From a virus: DNA of 31,666 nt. The notes under the pieces are model-generated. The model was not told where the DNA came from, did no database searches, and was given only the letters and a program-made list of their open reading frames with translations. Below, in pieces: positions 5,798 through 13,935 of this stretch. The first letter of the stretch is position 1. The number at the start of each line of letters is the position of its first letter. The stretch spans positions 1 to 31,666 of the IMG/VR virus record IMGVR_UViG_3300048037_000007; one strand, written 5' to 3'. The position numbers were made by a program, and so were the translations under genes.

Positions 5798-7538
5798 CGA
5801 CTGGTCAGATAACTACAGGCGATTATCTCCTGAATCTTCAGCAGAAGCAGGAGCATGGAGAACTGATAGAGCACCTTATCAAAGAGAGATAATGGATTCA
5901 TTTAATGATCCTGATATCCAAAGAATAGTATTTATGAAGTCTGCTCAAGTAGGTGCTACTGAAATTCTTTTAAATGTAATTGGTTACTACATAGATCAAG
6001 ACCCAGCTCCAATGCTAATAATGCAACCAACTCTACAAATGGCTCAAGCATTTAGTAAAGACAGACTTGCTACTATGATTAGAGATTCAGAGAAGATAAG
6101 AGATTGTGTAAAAGACCCAAGAAGCAGAGATAGTGGTAATACAGTTTTATCTAAGAAGTTTGCAGGTGGTAATCTAAACATCGTTGGTTCTAATTCTGCA
6201 TCAGGACTAGCATCAAGACCGATTAGAATTGTATTAGCTGATGAGGTTGATAGATATGAGCAATCAGCAGGAGCAGAAGGTGACCCAATATCTCTTGCAA
6301 CTAAAAGAACAACTACCTTTTGGAATAAAAAGATTTATATGTGTTCTACTCCTACAATAAAAGGACTATCAAGAATAGAAACTGCTTTTGAAGAATCAGA
6401 TAAACGCTACTACCATGTTCCTTGTCCTGAATGTAATGAGAGCCAAGTTCTTAAATGGAAGAATGTAGTTTGGGATGAAGATCAACCTGAGACAGCTTCT
6501 TATGCTTGCGAACATTGTGGTTCAGTTATAGATGAGTCTAAAAAACAATGGATGTTAAAACATGGTGAATGGATTGCATCAGCACCTAAATCAGATACAG
6601 CAGGATTCCATATATCAGAATTATATTCAGTTTGGTCTACTTGGGCTGATATGGCTAAATCATTTCTTGAAGCTAAAAAGAATCCTGAGATGTTAAAGAC
6701 TTGGATCAATACTGCTCTTGGTGAATCTTGGGAAGAACAAGGTGAAGCTGTTGAATACGAAACATTACTAGAACGTAGATTGAATTATGATTACACAACT
6801 ATACCTGAAGATGTTTTGGTTTTAACTGCTGGTGTTGATACACAAAAAGACAGATTAGAATTACAGCTAGTTGGTTGGGGTAAGAACTATGAAGCATGGG
6901 TTTGTGATTACAAGATATTATGGGGTGATCCAAATGCTATGAATGTTTGGAATGATTTAGATGCTTACTTAAAGAAAAGATTTAAAACTGAATCAGAAAG
7001 ATTAATACCTATATCATGTTGCACGATTGACTCAGGTGGTCATCATACTAATATGGTTTATCAATTTACTAAACCACGACAAGCTAGAAGAATATTTGCA
7101 ATCAAAGGTTTATCTCAAGCTGGCAAACCAATAGCTAATAGACCTACATTTGTTGGTAAGAATAAAGCTGTTCTTTATGGTGTTGGTTCTGATAGTGCTA
7201 AAGAAGCTATCTTTGCTAGATTATCTGCTGAACCTGAATCTACTACTTTGCACTTCTGCTCTGATCTTGATGAAGAATACTTTAAGCAGCTTACAGCAGA
7301 AAAAAGAATCACAAAGTTTGTGAGAGGTAGAAAGTCACTGGTTTGGAAGCAAGTTAGACCAAGAAACGAAGCACTAGATACACTGGTTTATAACTTTGCT
7401 GCTATTTATATCTTGAATCCTAATTATGATTCTATTGAAAATAAAATACTTACAAGAGAGTCAAAACCAAGAGAAAAACCACAAAATAGACCACAAAGAG
7501 GTATAAATAGAGGTAATTTCGCTACTTCTTGGAAATAA
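5718..7538 (+). CDS. terL: Terminase large subunit, GpA family
   Basis: A 606-residue packaging motor and endonuclease of the lambda GpA family. The ATPase part has a Walker A-like KSAQVGATE (74-82) and Walker B IVLADEVD (171-178). Two CxxC pairs, CPEC (236-239) and CEHC (264-267), look like a zinc ribbon between ATPase and nuclease. The nuclease domain shows AGVDTQ (371-376) and IDSGGH (437-442) with the acidic residues expected for metal-dependent cleavage. ATG 5718 gives an N-terminal extension of about 29 residues before SDWSDNYRRLSPES, matching the family layout. A later GTG at 5745 is possible. The C-terminal 30 residues are basic and probably flexible. Confidence 0.93.
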   Translation: MEYLKNIEKVIQETNQTWTPPPNLKISDWSDNYRRLSPESSAEAGAWRTDRAPYQREIMDSFNDPDIQRIVFMKSAQVGATEILLNVIGYYIDQDPAPMLIMQPTLQMAQAFSKDRLATMIRDSEKIRDCVKDPRSRDSGNTVLSKKFAGGNLNIVGSNSASGLASRPIRIVLADEVDRYEQSAGAEGDPISLATKRTTTFWNKKIYMCSTPTIKGLSRIETAFEESDKRYYHVPCPECNESQVLKWKNVVWDEDQPETASYACEHCGSVIDESKKQWMLKHGEWIASAPKSDTAGFHISELYSVWSTWADMAKSFLEAKKNPEMLKTWINTALGESWEEQGEAVEYETLLERRLNYDYTTIPEDVLVLTAGVDTQKDRLELQLVGWGKNYEAWVCDYKILWGDPNAMNVWNDLDAYLKKRFKTESERLIPISCCTIDSGGHHTNMVYQFTKPRQARRIFAIKGLSQAGKPIANRPTFVGKNKAVLYGVGSDSAKEAIFARLSAEPESTTLHFCSDLDEEYFKQLTAEKRITKFVRGRKSLVWKQVRPRNEALDTLVYNFAAIYILNPNYDSIENKILTRESKPREKPQNRPQRGINRGNFATSWK

Positions 7539-7557
7539 AGAAAGTTAAGTTTTAATA

Positions 7558-7603
7558 TTGACAATAACCTGTTGCACATTAGTGTTAGATGTAGATATAT
7601 CTA
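7558..7603 (+). promoter_or_regulatory. Possible promoter with palindrome before head genes
   Basis: The 86-bp gap between terminase and neck gene contains a perfect TTGACA (7558-7563) and a perfect 12-bp palindrome TAGATATATCTA (7592-7603), nested in a wider inverted repeat TTAGAT (7585-7590)/ATCTAA (7599-7604). No good -10 hexamer lies 16-18 nt from the TTGACA, so a sigma-70 promoter is only possible. The palindrome resembles an operator or a short hairpin. This is one of the few gaps in the late region large enough for regulation. Confidence 0.35.
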
Positions 7604-7624
7604 AAACATTTATGAGGTTTTTGC

Positions 7625-8242
7625 TTGAGCAACAAATTTGATTCAACAAATTATCCATCCCAAGTTCCTACTGAACTTCAGTTGGGAGATTATTGGGCAT
7701 GGAAAAGAGAAGATTTAGCTAACGATTATCCAGTAGCAGATTATTCATTATCTTATGAATTTAATCTTGTAGATGGAAGCACTGCTTCTAACTTCACATT
7801 AACTGCAACTGAGTCAGGTGACACTTACTTGATCGAAGCTACTAATACATCTTCTTACAATAAAGGTAATTACAATTGGGTTTCTTATATAACTAGAACT
7901 TCTGATTCTGCAAGAGTCAAACTAGAAGAAGGTTTTGTAGAGGTTCAGGATAATTATGCAACTACATCTGCTTCAGTTAGAAGTCATGCAAAGATTGTTT
8001 TAGATAGCATTGAAGCAGTTATTGAGAATAGAGCAAATATTGACCAATCATCTATGTCTATAGCTGGTAGATCATTATCAAGAATGTCTATAGATGAATT
8101 ATTAACTTTTAGAGATAGATATAAAGCTGAATATCTTAAAGAAGTTAAAATACAAAGAATTAAAAATAAACGTGGATCAGGAAACACTATCAAAGTTAAT
8201 TTTGGTAAAGTTGCTGGTTCAACACCTAAGAGTTACACATAA
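7625..8242 (+). CDS. Neck protein with beta-rich N-terminus and gpW-like C-terminus
   Basis: A 205-residue protein between terminase and portal. The start is TTG 7625, supported by GAGG at 7614-7617, 7 nt upstream; no in-frame ATG is nearby. Residues 1-110 are Ser/Thr-rich with alternating hydrophobics and read as an immunoglobulin-like beta domain. Residues about 125-205 (ending with SIAGRSLSRMSIDELLTFRD, then a basic tail) resemble the gpW head-tail joining fold: helices followed by a short basic hairpin. gpW plugs the portal in lambda and sits at the same gene position. I recall similar two-part proteins in proteobacterial phages. Function is inferred from position and C-terminal pattern. 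Confidence 0.65.
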   Translation: MSNKFDSTNYPSQVPTELQLGDYWAWKREDLANDYPVADYSLSYEFNLVDGSTASNFTLTATESGDTYLIEATNTSSYNKGNYNWVSYITRTSDSARVKLEEGFVEVQDNYATTSASVRSHAKIVLDSIEAVIENRANIDQSSMSIAGRSLSRMSIDELLTFRDRYKAEYLKEVKIQRIKNKRGSGNTIKVNFGKVAGSTPKSYT

Positions 8243-9738
8243 TGGCATGGTATAACAGAATATTAGGTATTAACGAACCTAAGAAAAAGAAAAGACAAGC
8301 ATATAGAAGAAGCTATACAGGAGCTAATACTGGAAGATTGTTTGCAGATTTTGTTACTACATCTACAAGTGCTGATGCTGAAATAAAAGATAACATAAGA
8401 ATTCTAAGAGATAGAGCAAGAGAATTAGCAAGAAACGATAGCTATATTGCTAGATACTTAAACCTGATGGTATCTAATGTTATCGGTAAGCATGGCATAA
8501 GAGTTAGCTCTAAGGCTAGGAACGATAATGGTTCTTTAGACATTGGAGCTAACCTGCTCATTGAACGTGCTTGGAGAGAATGGGGTCAAGTCGGAAGTTG
8601 TACAACTAATGGTAGATTATCATTCTTAGATTGTCAGAAAATATTTGTTGAATCACTATGTAGAGATGGTGAAGTATTAATCAGGAAAATAAAAGACAGC
8701 AATTCGCCTTTTGGTTTTCAGTTACAGTTTTTAGAAGCAGATCATTTAGATGAAAATAAAAATGATATTTATAAAGCTACTGGCAATAAAATCAAGATGG
8801 GTGTTGAAGTAGATAAGTATGACAGACCAGTTGCTTATCATTTATATAAAGACCATCCATACGATAGAGTTTATTTAAGTCAAGCACAACACATTAGAGT
8901 ACCTGCTGATGAGATTATCCATGCTTACCTACCTACTAGAGCAGAACAAACTAGAGGTGTTTCTTTGGTTGCTACAGCTATGGCTAATGTGAAGATGTTA
9001 AATGGTTATTTAGAAGCAGAAATAGTTGCAGCTAGAGTTGGTGCATCTAAAATGGGTTTTTTTACTTCACCTGATGGTGATGGATATGTTGGTGATGGTG
9101 AATATGAGGACACATTTAATCCTACAATGAATGCTCAAGCTGGTGTATTTGAACAATTACCTAGTGGTATGGACTTTAAAGCATTTGATCCTACCCATCC
9201 AACATCTGCTTTTGATTCTTTTACAACTAGTGTTTTAAGAAGTATCGCATCAGGTTTAAATATCTCTTATCATTCATTATCTAATGATTTAACTTCAGTT
9301 AATTATTCTTCAATAAGACAAGGTGCTTTAGAGGATAGAAGTATGTATCAGATATATCAACAGTTCGTAATTGAGCATTTTGTAAATCCAGTATTTCAAT
9401 CTTGGTTAGAGATGGCTATATCAACTGGATATATTAATTTACCAATGGGTAAGTTTGATAAGTTTGCTAGATCAGTAAATTACATTCCAAGAAGTTTTGC
9501 TTGGATTGATCCTTTAAAAGAAATGCAAGCTAATGTAATAGGTTTACAAAATGGAACACTTACCTATTCTGATATTTCTGCTTCTTATGGTAGAGATACT
9601 GAAGAGTTATTTGAGCAACATCAAAAAGAAATAGAACTAGCTAAACAATATGATATTGAATTAGCCTATCAACCGTTTGGTCAAAAATTACCTGTAGAAG
9701 CAAAAATACAGGGTGGGGAAGAGGAAGACGATGGCTAG
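8242..9738 (+). CDS. Portal protein, lambda family
   Basis: A 498-residue portal of the lambda gpB-like family (Phage_portal_2). It would form the dodecameric ring through which DNA enters and leaves the capsid. Family patterns include NDSYIARYLNLMVSNVIGKH (about 68-87), a segment with CRDGEVLIRK near residue 143, and the C-terminal part with GLNISYHSLSNDLTSVNYSS (about 340-359), a hallmark of lambda-type portals. Length is normal for the family. It starts one base into the stop of the neck gene and overlaps the capsid fusion by 8 nt. Confidence 0.93.
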   Translation: MAWYNRILGINEPKKKKRQAYRRSYTGANTGRLFADFVTTSTSADAEIKDNIRILRDRARELARNDSYIARYLNLMVSNVIGKHGIRVSSKARNDNGSLDIGANLLIERAWREWGQVGSCTTNGRLSFLDCQKIFVESLCRDGEVLIRKIKDSNSPFGFQLQFLEADHLDENKNDIYKATGNKIKMGVEVDKYDRPVAYHLYKDHPYDRVYLSQAQHIRVPADEIIHAYLPTRAEQTRGVSLVATAMANVKMLNGYLEAEIVAARVGASKMGFFTSPDGDGYVGDGEYEDTFNPTMNAQAGVFEQLPSGMDFKAFDPTHPTSAFDSFTTSVLRSIASGLNISYHSLSNDLTSVNYSSIRQGALEDRSMYQIYQQFVIEHFVNPVFQSWLEMAISTGYINLPMGKFDKFARSVNYIPRSFAWIDPLKEMQANVIGLQNGTLTYSDISASYGRDTEELFEQHQKEIELAKQYDIELAYQPFGQKLPVEAKIQGGEEEDDG

Positions 9739-12298
9739 ACCAACTGAAGGAATGAAAGTCGAAGCTCAAAAAGGTTTAGACTGGAGAGAAGAGTTTGGTC
9801 GTGGTGGTACTAGAGTTGGTGCTGTTAGAGCAAGACAAATAGTAGCTGGTGAAAACTTATCTGATGAAACTATCAAAAGAATGTTTAGTTTCTTCTCAAG
9901 ACATGAAGTAGATAAGAAAGCAGAAGGTTTTAATGCTGGTGAAGAAGGCTATCCTTCTAATGGCAGAATAGCTTGGGCATTATGGGGTGGTGATGCTGGC
10001 TATAAATGGTCAGAAACAAAAGTGAACCAAATGAAAAACGAAGAAGAAAGAGCAGTATCAGGTAAGGCTCTTGAGATGATTAAGAATAAAGTAGAAGAAC
10101 ATAATGAAGAAGTTGGTGATGTTAAGTCAAAAAGAACTAACGTATCAACACTATCAAAAGTTTATGAAAGAGGGATTGGTGCATATAAAACTAATCCAGC
10201 TTCAGTCAGACCAACAGTGAGTAGTCCTGAACAATGGGCAGCTGCTAGAATTAACAGTTTCTTATTTGCTTTAAGAAATGGTAAGTTCAGAAGTGGCAAA
10301 CATGATACAGACCTACTACCTGAAGGACATCCTTTATCAACTAAAAATAAAGAGGAGAAAGCTATGAATAAAGAAGATAGACATATCCTTAATGTGAGTG
10401 AAACTGATGATAAAGTTATCGTTGAATTTGCAAAGCATGAGGATGTAGAACATGAAGGTGAAGAAGTAGAAATGACTGACGAAGTTTCTATGTCTGAATC
10501 AGATGAGGAAAGAAAGGTAATTGATATGCCTATGAAATATAGAACTATTGATCTATCTAAACATTCTTATCTTGATGAGGACAAAAGAATGGTTCGTGTA
10601 GGTGTTTCTTCTGAAGAACCTGTTGAAAGAAGTTTTGGCATGGAAGTGCTAGGACATTCTGCTGGAGATATAAACATGGAGTTTATAAATTCAGGAAGAG
10701 CTCCTTTACTTTTGGATCATGATATGACCAAACAGATAGGAGTAATTGAAGAATTCAAATTAGATGAGACAGCAAAAAGGACAACTGCTGTAGTTAGATT
10801 TGGAAAATCTGCTTTAGCTCGTGAAGTATTTGAAGACGTAAAAGATGGTATACGCATGAATATATCAGTCGGATATCGAATCGATAAACTAGAACGCTAT
10901 GAACAAGACAATGAGACTTACTACAAAGCTCAATGGACTCCTATGGAAGTATCTTCTGTAAGTGTTCCTGCTGACCAGTCAAGGCTCGTAGGTGTTGGTC
11001 GTAGTAAAGATAAACAAAATAATAACATTGAGGTAAAACTAATGGAAAACGAAAAGAAACAAGATATTAATCTTGACGAAGTTAGAGCTCAAACTGTTGA
11101 AGATGCTAAAGCTGAATTCAAAAGAAATTCAAAAGAAATCATAGATTTAGCTGTTAAGCACAACAAAAGAGATTTAGCTGATAAAGCAATTAGTGATGGT
11201 ATCTCTGTTGCAGAATTTAGAGGAATTTTATTAGAAAACATTTCTAACAATACTCCTTTAGAAACTCCTTCAGAAATTGGCATGACTAAAGAAGAAGTTA
11301 GAGAGTTCAGTCTAGTAAAAGCTATTAGAGCTATGGCTAACCCATCTGACAGACAAGCACAAAGAGATGCAGAATTTGAATTTGAATGTTCTGCTGAAGC
11401 TGCAAGACAGTATGGTAAAGATGCTCAAGGTATCATGTTACCTGCTGAAGTCCTAAGAACTTGGGGCAAAAGAGACATCAATTCATCTGATGATTCAACA
11501 CTAATAAGTGAAGATTACAGAGGTGGAGATTTTATTGATGTATTAAGAAATGAATCTAGCGTAATGCAAGCTGGTGCAACAATGCTTAGAGGATTACAAG
11601 GTAATGTTGTAATTCCTAAGAAAACTGCTGCTTCATCTGCTGGCTGGATTGCTACAGAAGGAACTGCTGCTTCTGAATCAGAATTTACTTCAGGTTCAGT
11701 AACAATGTCTCCTAAAGTAATCGGTGCTTTCACTGATGCAACAAGACTCTTATTACAACAATCATCATTAGATGTTGAGAACTTAATCAGAGATGACCTA
11801 ACAAAATCTATAGCTACTGCTATTGATTTAGGTGCTTTAGCTGGTTCAGGTTCAAGTGGACAACCAACAGGTATTGCTAATACTTCAGGTATTAACACAA
11901 CTACATTTGCTGCTGCTAACCCAACGTGGAGCGAAGTCGTGGCGATGGAAAGTGCTGTTGCTAACGACAATGCTTTAACTGGTTCTTTAGCTTACATCTG
12001 TAGACCTGCTGACTTTGGTACTTTAAAAACAACTGAAAAGGCTACTGGTACTGCTCAGTTTGTTGTTTCTCCTGATAACACTATGAATGGTTATAATGTT
12101 GTTAGAAGTAATCAAGTAACAAGTGGTGATTTCTACTTTGGTAACTTTGCAGACTTATTAATTGGTATGTATGGTGGACTAGATATTACTGTTGACCCTT
12201 ATGCATTATCAACTTCAGGTGGAGTAAGAATTGTTGCTCTACAAACTGTTGATGTTGCTGTAAGACATGCAGTATCTTTCTGTAAATCAAGCGACTAA
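9731..12298 (+). CDS. Prohead protease-major capsid fusion (HK97 type), with extra N-terminal modules
   Basis: ATG 9731 follows GAGG at 9721-9724; an in-frame GTG at 9713 has no such site. The 855-residue product has three parts. Residues 1-211 carry two small modules: the first has FSFFSRHEVDKKAEGF and NGRIAWALWGGDAGYKW (about 50-93), the second SPEQWAAARINSFLFALRNG (about 166-186). Residues about 212-437 are an S78-type head-maturation protease with His330 (LLDHD), Ser379 (NISVGY) and Glu406 (PMEVSSVSVPAD); the 49-residue His-Ser distance equals HK97's. Residues about 438-855 are the HK97-fold major capsid protein, with the N-terminal charged delta-like region and VVIPKKTAA...GWIATEG. Protease-capsid fusions are known, but this three-part form is unusual. 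Autocleavage should free the capsid subunit. Confidence 0.9.
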   Translation: MARPTEGMKVEAQKGLDWREEFGRGGTRVGAVRARQIVAGENLSDETIKRMFSFFSRHEVDKKAEGFNAGEEGYPSNGRIAWALWGGDAGYKWSETKVNQMKNEEERAVSGKALEMIKNKVEEHNEEVGDVKSKRTNVSTLSKVYERGIGAYKTNPASVRPTVSSPEQWAAARINSFLFALRNGKFRSGKHDTDLLPEGHPLSTKNKEEKAMNKEDRHILNVSETDDKVIVEFAKHEDVEHEGEEVEMTDEVSMSESDEERKVIDMPMKYRTIDLSKHSYLDEDKRMVRVGVSSEEPVERSFGMEVLGHSAGDINMEFINSGRAPLLLDHDMTKQIGVIEEFKLDETAKRTTAVVRFGKSALAREVFEDVKDGIRMNISVGYRIDKLERYEQDNETYYKAQWTPMEVSSVSVPADQSRLVGVGRSKDKQNNNIEVKLMENEKKQDINLDEVRAQTVEDAKAEFKRNSKEIIDLAVKHNKRDLADKAISDGISVAEFRGILLENISNNTPLETPSEIGMTKEEVREFSLVKAIRAMANPSDRQAQRDAEFEFECSAEAARQYGKDAQGIMLPAEVLRTWGKRDINSSDDSTLISEDYRGGDFIDVLRNESSVMQAGATMLRGLQGNVVIPKKTAASSAGWIATEGTAASESEFTSGSVTMSPKVIGAFTDATRLLLQQSSLDVENLIRDDLTKSIATAIDLGALAGSGSSGQPTGIANTSGINTTTFAAANPTWSEVVAMESAVANDNALTGSLAYICRPADFGTLKTTEKATGTAQFVVSPDNTMNGYNVVRSNQVTSGDFYFGNFADLLIGMYGGLDITVDPYALSTSGGVRIVALQTVDVAVRHAVSFCKSSD
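10352..10366 (+). promoter_or_regulatory. Internal in-frame RBS and ATG at the protease module
   Basis: GAGGAG (10352-10357), a 6-nt spacer and ATG (10364-10366) lie inside the capsid fusion, in frame at codon 212, exactly where the N-terminal module ends and the protease begins. This is as good as the site used for the gene's own start. It could give a second product lacking the first 211 residues. Purine-rich coding sequence can mimic such sites, so it remains a candidate. Confidence 0.45.
11030..11044 (+). promoter_or_regulatory. Internal in-frame RBS and ATG at the capsid module
   Basis: GAGG (11030-11033), an 8-nt spacer and ATG (11042-11044) lie in frame at codon 438, just after the protease domain and at the start of the charged region that opens the capsid domain (MENEKKQDINLDEVRAQ). 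Initiation here would make a free 418-residue capsid protein, the usual size for HK97-type capsids, giving many capsid subunits per protease without cleavage. Confidence 0.45.
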
Positions 12299-12320
12299 TT
12301 AGCTGATGCTTAAATGGAAT

Positions 12321-12338
12321 GGGGGTAGCAATACCCCC
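12321..12338 (+). terminator. Strong GCAA-loop hairpin after the capsid gene
   Basis: GGGGGTA (12321-12327), loop GCAA (12328-12331), TACCCCC (12332-12338): a perfect 7-bp stem closed by a GNRA tetraloop, 23 nt after the capsid stop codon. It is the most G/C-rich stretch in the structural region. No T-run follows, so it is not a classic intrinsic terminator. It may stall or partly terminate transcription, or protect the 3' end of capsid mRNA so that downstream genes are made in smaller amounts. Confidence 0.6.
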
Positions 12339-12347
12339 AACTTAAAT

Positions 12348-12563
12348 ATGAAAAAATATAAAATATTAACAGATACAATGGCTGGTGGTTCTAAAGTTCA
12401 TGCTGGCGATATAGTTGAACTACCTGAACATGAAGGTCATGCTTTATGTGGATATGGTAAAGCTGAAATTCATGTAGCTAAACCTAAAGCTAAAAAAGAA
12501 GATAGAAGCGTAGGTTTAGAAACTTCAAAAGTTAAAGCTCCTAAGACTAGAGCTAAAAAATAA
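12348..12563 (+). CDS. Small post-capsid protein, 71 aa
   Basis: The frame is open from ATG 12306, but that start would place the 12321-12338 hairpin inside the coding sequence and add a poor, Asn-rich leader. ATG 12348 gives a sensible protein, MKKYKILTDTMAGGSKVHAG onward. Neither start has a clear Shine-Dalgarno. The 71-residue product has a compact first half (GDIVELPEHEGHALCGYGKAE) and a Lys-rich tail. Similar short proteins commonly sit directly after the capsid gene in proteobacterial phages, but I know of no proven role. A minor capsid or neck-associated factor is possible. Confidence 0.6.
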   Translation: MKKYKILTDTMAGGSKVHAGDIVELPEHEGHALCGYGKAEIHVAKPKAKKEDRSVGLETSKVKAPKTRAKK

Positions 12564-12566
12564 ATC

Positions 12567-12968
12567 ATGCCTTTAGAGAGTGCATTAGATTTTAACGCCT
12601 ATGTTGATACCACAACAGGTCATGGTGTTACTGCCACTTTCTTTGAAGTCCAACAATCTTTATGGGATGACTTCCCATTGATAGATACTCTTTTTGATAT
12701 TGATTCAGGATTTTCTAAAAACATTAATATCATAATAGATCAAGAATATCTAAATATAGAAGGTGGCACTGTTCCTGTAGCTGGTTATCAACCAAGAGCA
12801 ATAGTAAAAGCATCTGATGTACCTTATATATCTCAAGAAGATAGATTAATTGTTGATGCAATAACAACTGATCAAGGTAATGTTTTAAAACCACAAACAT
12901 CATTTACTGTGAGAAGTGTAGAGCCTGACAATACAGGTTTGGTTTCTTTAGTGTTAGAGGAAGAATAA
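12567..12968 (+). CDS. Head-tail joining protein (gpFII-like), copy 1
   Basis: A 133-residue protein with the beta-rich pattern of lambda gpFII-type head-tail attachment proteins: IIIDQEYLNIEGGT, then SDVPYISQEDRLIVDAI, and a closing SFTVRSVEPDNTGLVSLVLE. These proteins cap the portal/neck and dock the tail. It is clearly homologous to the next gene, with matching order of all motifs, but has an extra 15-20 residues (about 28-48) after FNAYVDTTTGHGVTATF. No Shine-Dalgarno is visible before ATG 12567, so translation is probably coupled to the upstream gene, which ends 3 nt before. Confidence 0.75.
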   Translation: MPLESALDFNAYVDTTTGHGVTATFFEVQQSLWDDFPLIDTLFDIDSGFSKNINIIIDQEYLNIEGGTVPVAGYQPRAIVKASDVPYISQEDRLIVDAITTDQGNVLKPQTSFTVRSVEPDNTGLVSLVLEEE

Positions 12969-13318
12969 TGTCGCAATTTAGATTAGAAACTGAATTAGAT
13001 ATGGCTGGATATTTAGATATTAATTTTGGTCATGGAGTTTCTGCTGTTTATACAAATTCAGGTACTTCTACAACAATTAATATTATTTTAAATAATGAAT
13101 ATGTAGAACAAGAAGAGGGGATTGGTGTAGAAGCATTAAAACCAATAGCTTATTGCAGAACTATAGATGTACCAAATATTGCATTTGGAAATAGATTAGA
13201 TGTATCTGCAATTAAAGATACAAATGGTAATATACTCAAAGCAGCACAAAGCTATACTGTTGTTAATATACAAGCAGATAGAACAGGTTTTAGTGCATTA
13301 ATGTTAGAGGAAATATAA
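12968..13318 (+). CDS. Head-tail joining protein (gpFII-like), copy 2
   Basis: A 116-residue paralogue of the gene just upstream. Corresponding segments are MAGYLDINFGHGVSAVY, INIILNNEYV, TIDVPNIAFGNRLDVSAI, DTNGNILKAAQSYTVV and RTGFSALMLEE. Here it has GAGG ahead of the ATG, unlike copy 1. The start overlaps copy 1's stop by one base. One copy is probably the functional gpFII-like connector and the other a specialised partner (for example at a different neck ring), or they form a mixed ring. Identity is moderate, so the duplication is old. Confidence 0.75.
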   Translation: MSQFRLETELDMAGYLDINFGHGVSAVYTNSGTSTTINIILNNEYVEQEEGIGVEALKPIAYCRTIDVPNIAFGNRLDVSAIKDTNGNILKAAQSYTVVNIQADRTGFSALMLEEI

Positions 13319-13758
13319 TGGCAAATCACGTTAGACAACAAATCAGAGAAAAGTTTGGTACTACTTTAACCGGTTTAACAACAACTGGATCAAGAGTCTA
13401 TGAGTCAAGGGTTTACCCATTAGAAACAGTACCAGCATTAGTTATCTATACTAAGTCAGAAACATCTGAACCTATAGTGATAGGTGCTGATAGAGTTATG
13501 AGTAGAGAATTGTCAGTAGTAGTAGAAGGATATGCAAAAGCTACTAGTGACTTTGATGATACTATTGATACAATATCAAAAGAAGTTGAAGAAGCAATAG
13601 CAACAGATAGAACTTTAGATGGATTAGCTAAAGACTGCTATTTAGAATCAACAGAAATAGAGTTTAATGGTGAAGGTGAGAAACCACTTGGATATGTGAG
13701 TTTAACCTTCTTAGCAAATTACTATGTTCAGGAAACTAATCCTGACGTAGCAGTATAG
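13318..13758 (+). CDS. Tail terminator-like protein (gpU family), 146 aa
   Basis: A 146-residue protein with the lambda gpU-like layout: an N-terminal helix (HVRQQIREKFGTTLTGL), a strand region with SRVYPLETVPALVIYTKSE, then a long helix (DDTIDTISKEVEEAIATD) and a final beta segment (LGYVSLTFLANYYV). gpU forms the ring that stops tail-tube growth and joins the tail to the head. Position after the head-tail joining genes and before the tail tube supports this. It has GAGG before ATG 13318. Confidence 0.8.
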   Translation: MANHVRQQIREKFGTTLTGLTTTGSRVYESRVYPLETVPALVIYTKSETSEPIVIGADRVMSRELSVVVEGYAKATSDFDDTIDTISKEVEEAIATDRTLDGLAKDCYLESTEIEFNGEGEKPLGYVSLTFLANYYVQETNPDVAV

Positions 13759-13767
13759 GAGACAATT

Positions 13768-13935
13768 ATGAAAATGATTAGTCCTGATGGCAAAGTTTCT
13801 ATAGAAGCTCATCCTTCTAAGGTTGAGTCTTTATTGAATAAGGGCTGGAAAGAGGAAGCAGTCCATTCGCAAGATAAAATTAAATCTTCTTCTAAGAAAA
13901 AGTCGAAAGACGAGGTAGAAAATGGCAACACATAA
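13768..13935 (+). CDS. Small phage protein before the tail tube, 55 aa
   Basis: ATG 13768, with GGAG at 13758-13761, opens a 55-residue frame ending TAA 13933-13935. The product starts MKMISPDGKVSIEAHPSKVE and ends in a Lys/Ser-rich tail. Tiny proteins with this MISPDGK...HPSKVE pattern are often found between tail terminator and tail tube in related phages. Function unknown. It overlaps the tail tube start by 14 nt. Confidence 0.65.
   Translation: MKMISPDGKVSIEAHPSKVESLLNKGWKEEAVHSQDKIKSSSKKKSKDEVENGNT

Noticed and set aside
7625-8242. Start at ATG 7612 for the neck gene
   Set aside because: That ATG is in another frame and meets a stop after nine codons. The TTG at 7625 has the GAGG at the right distance.
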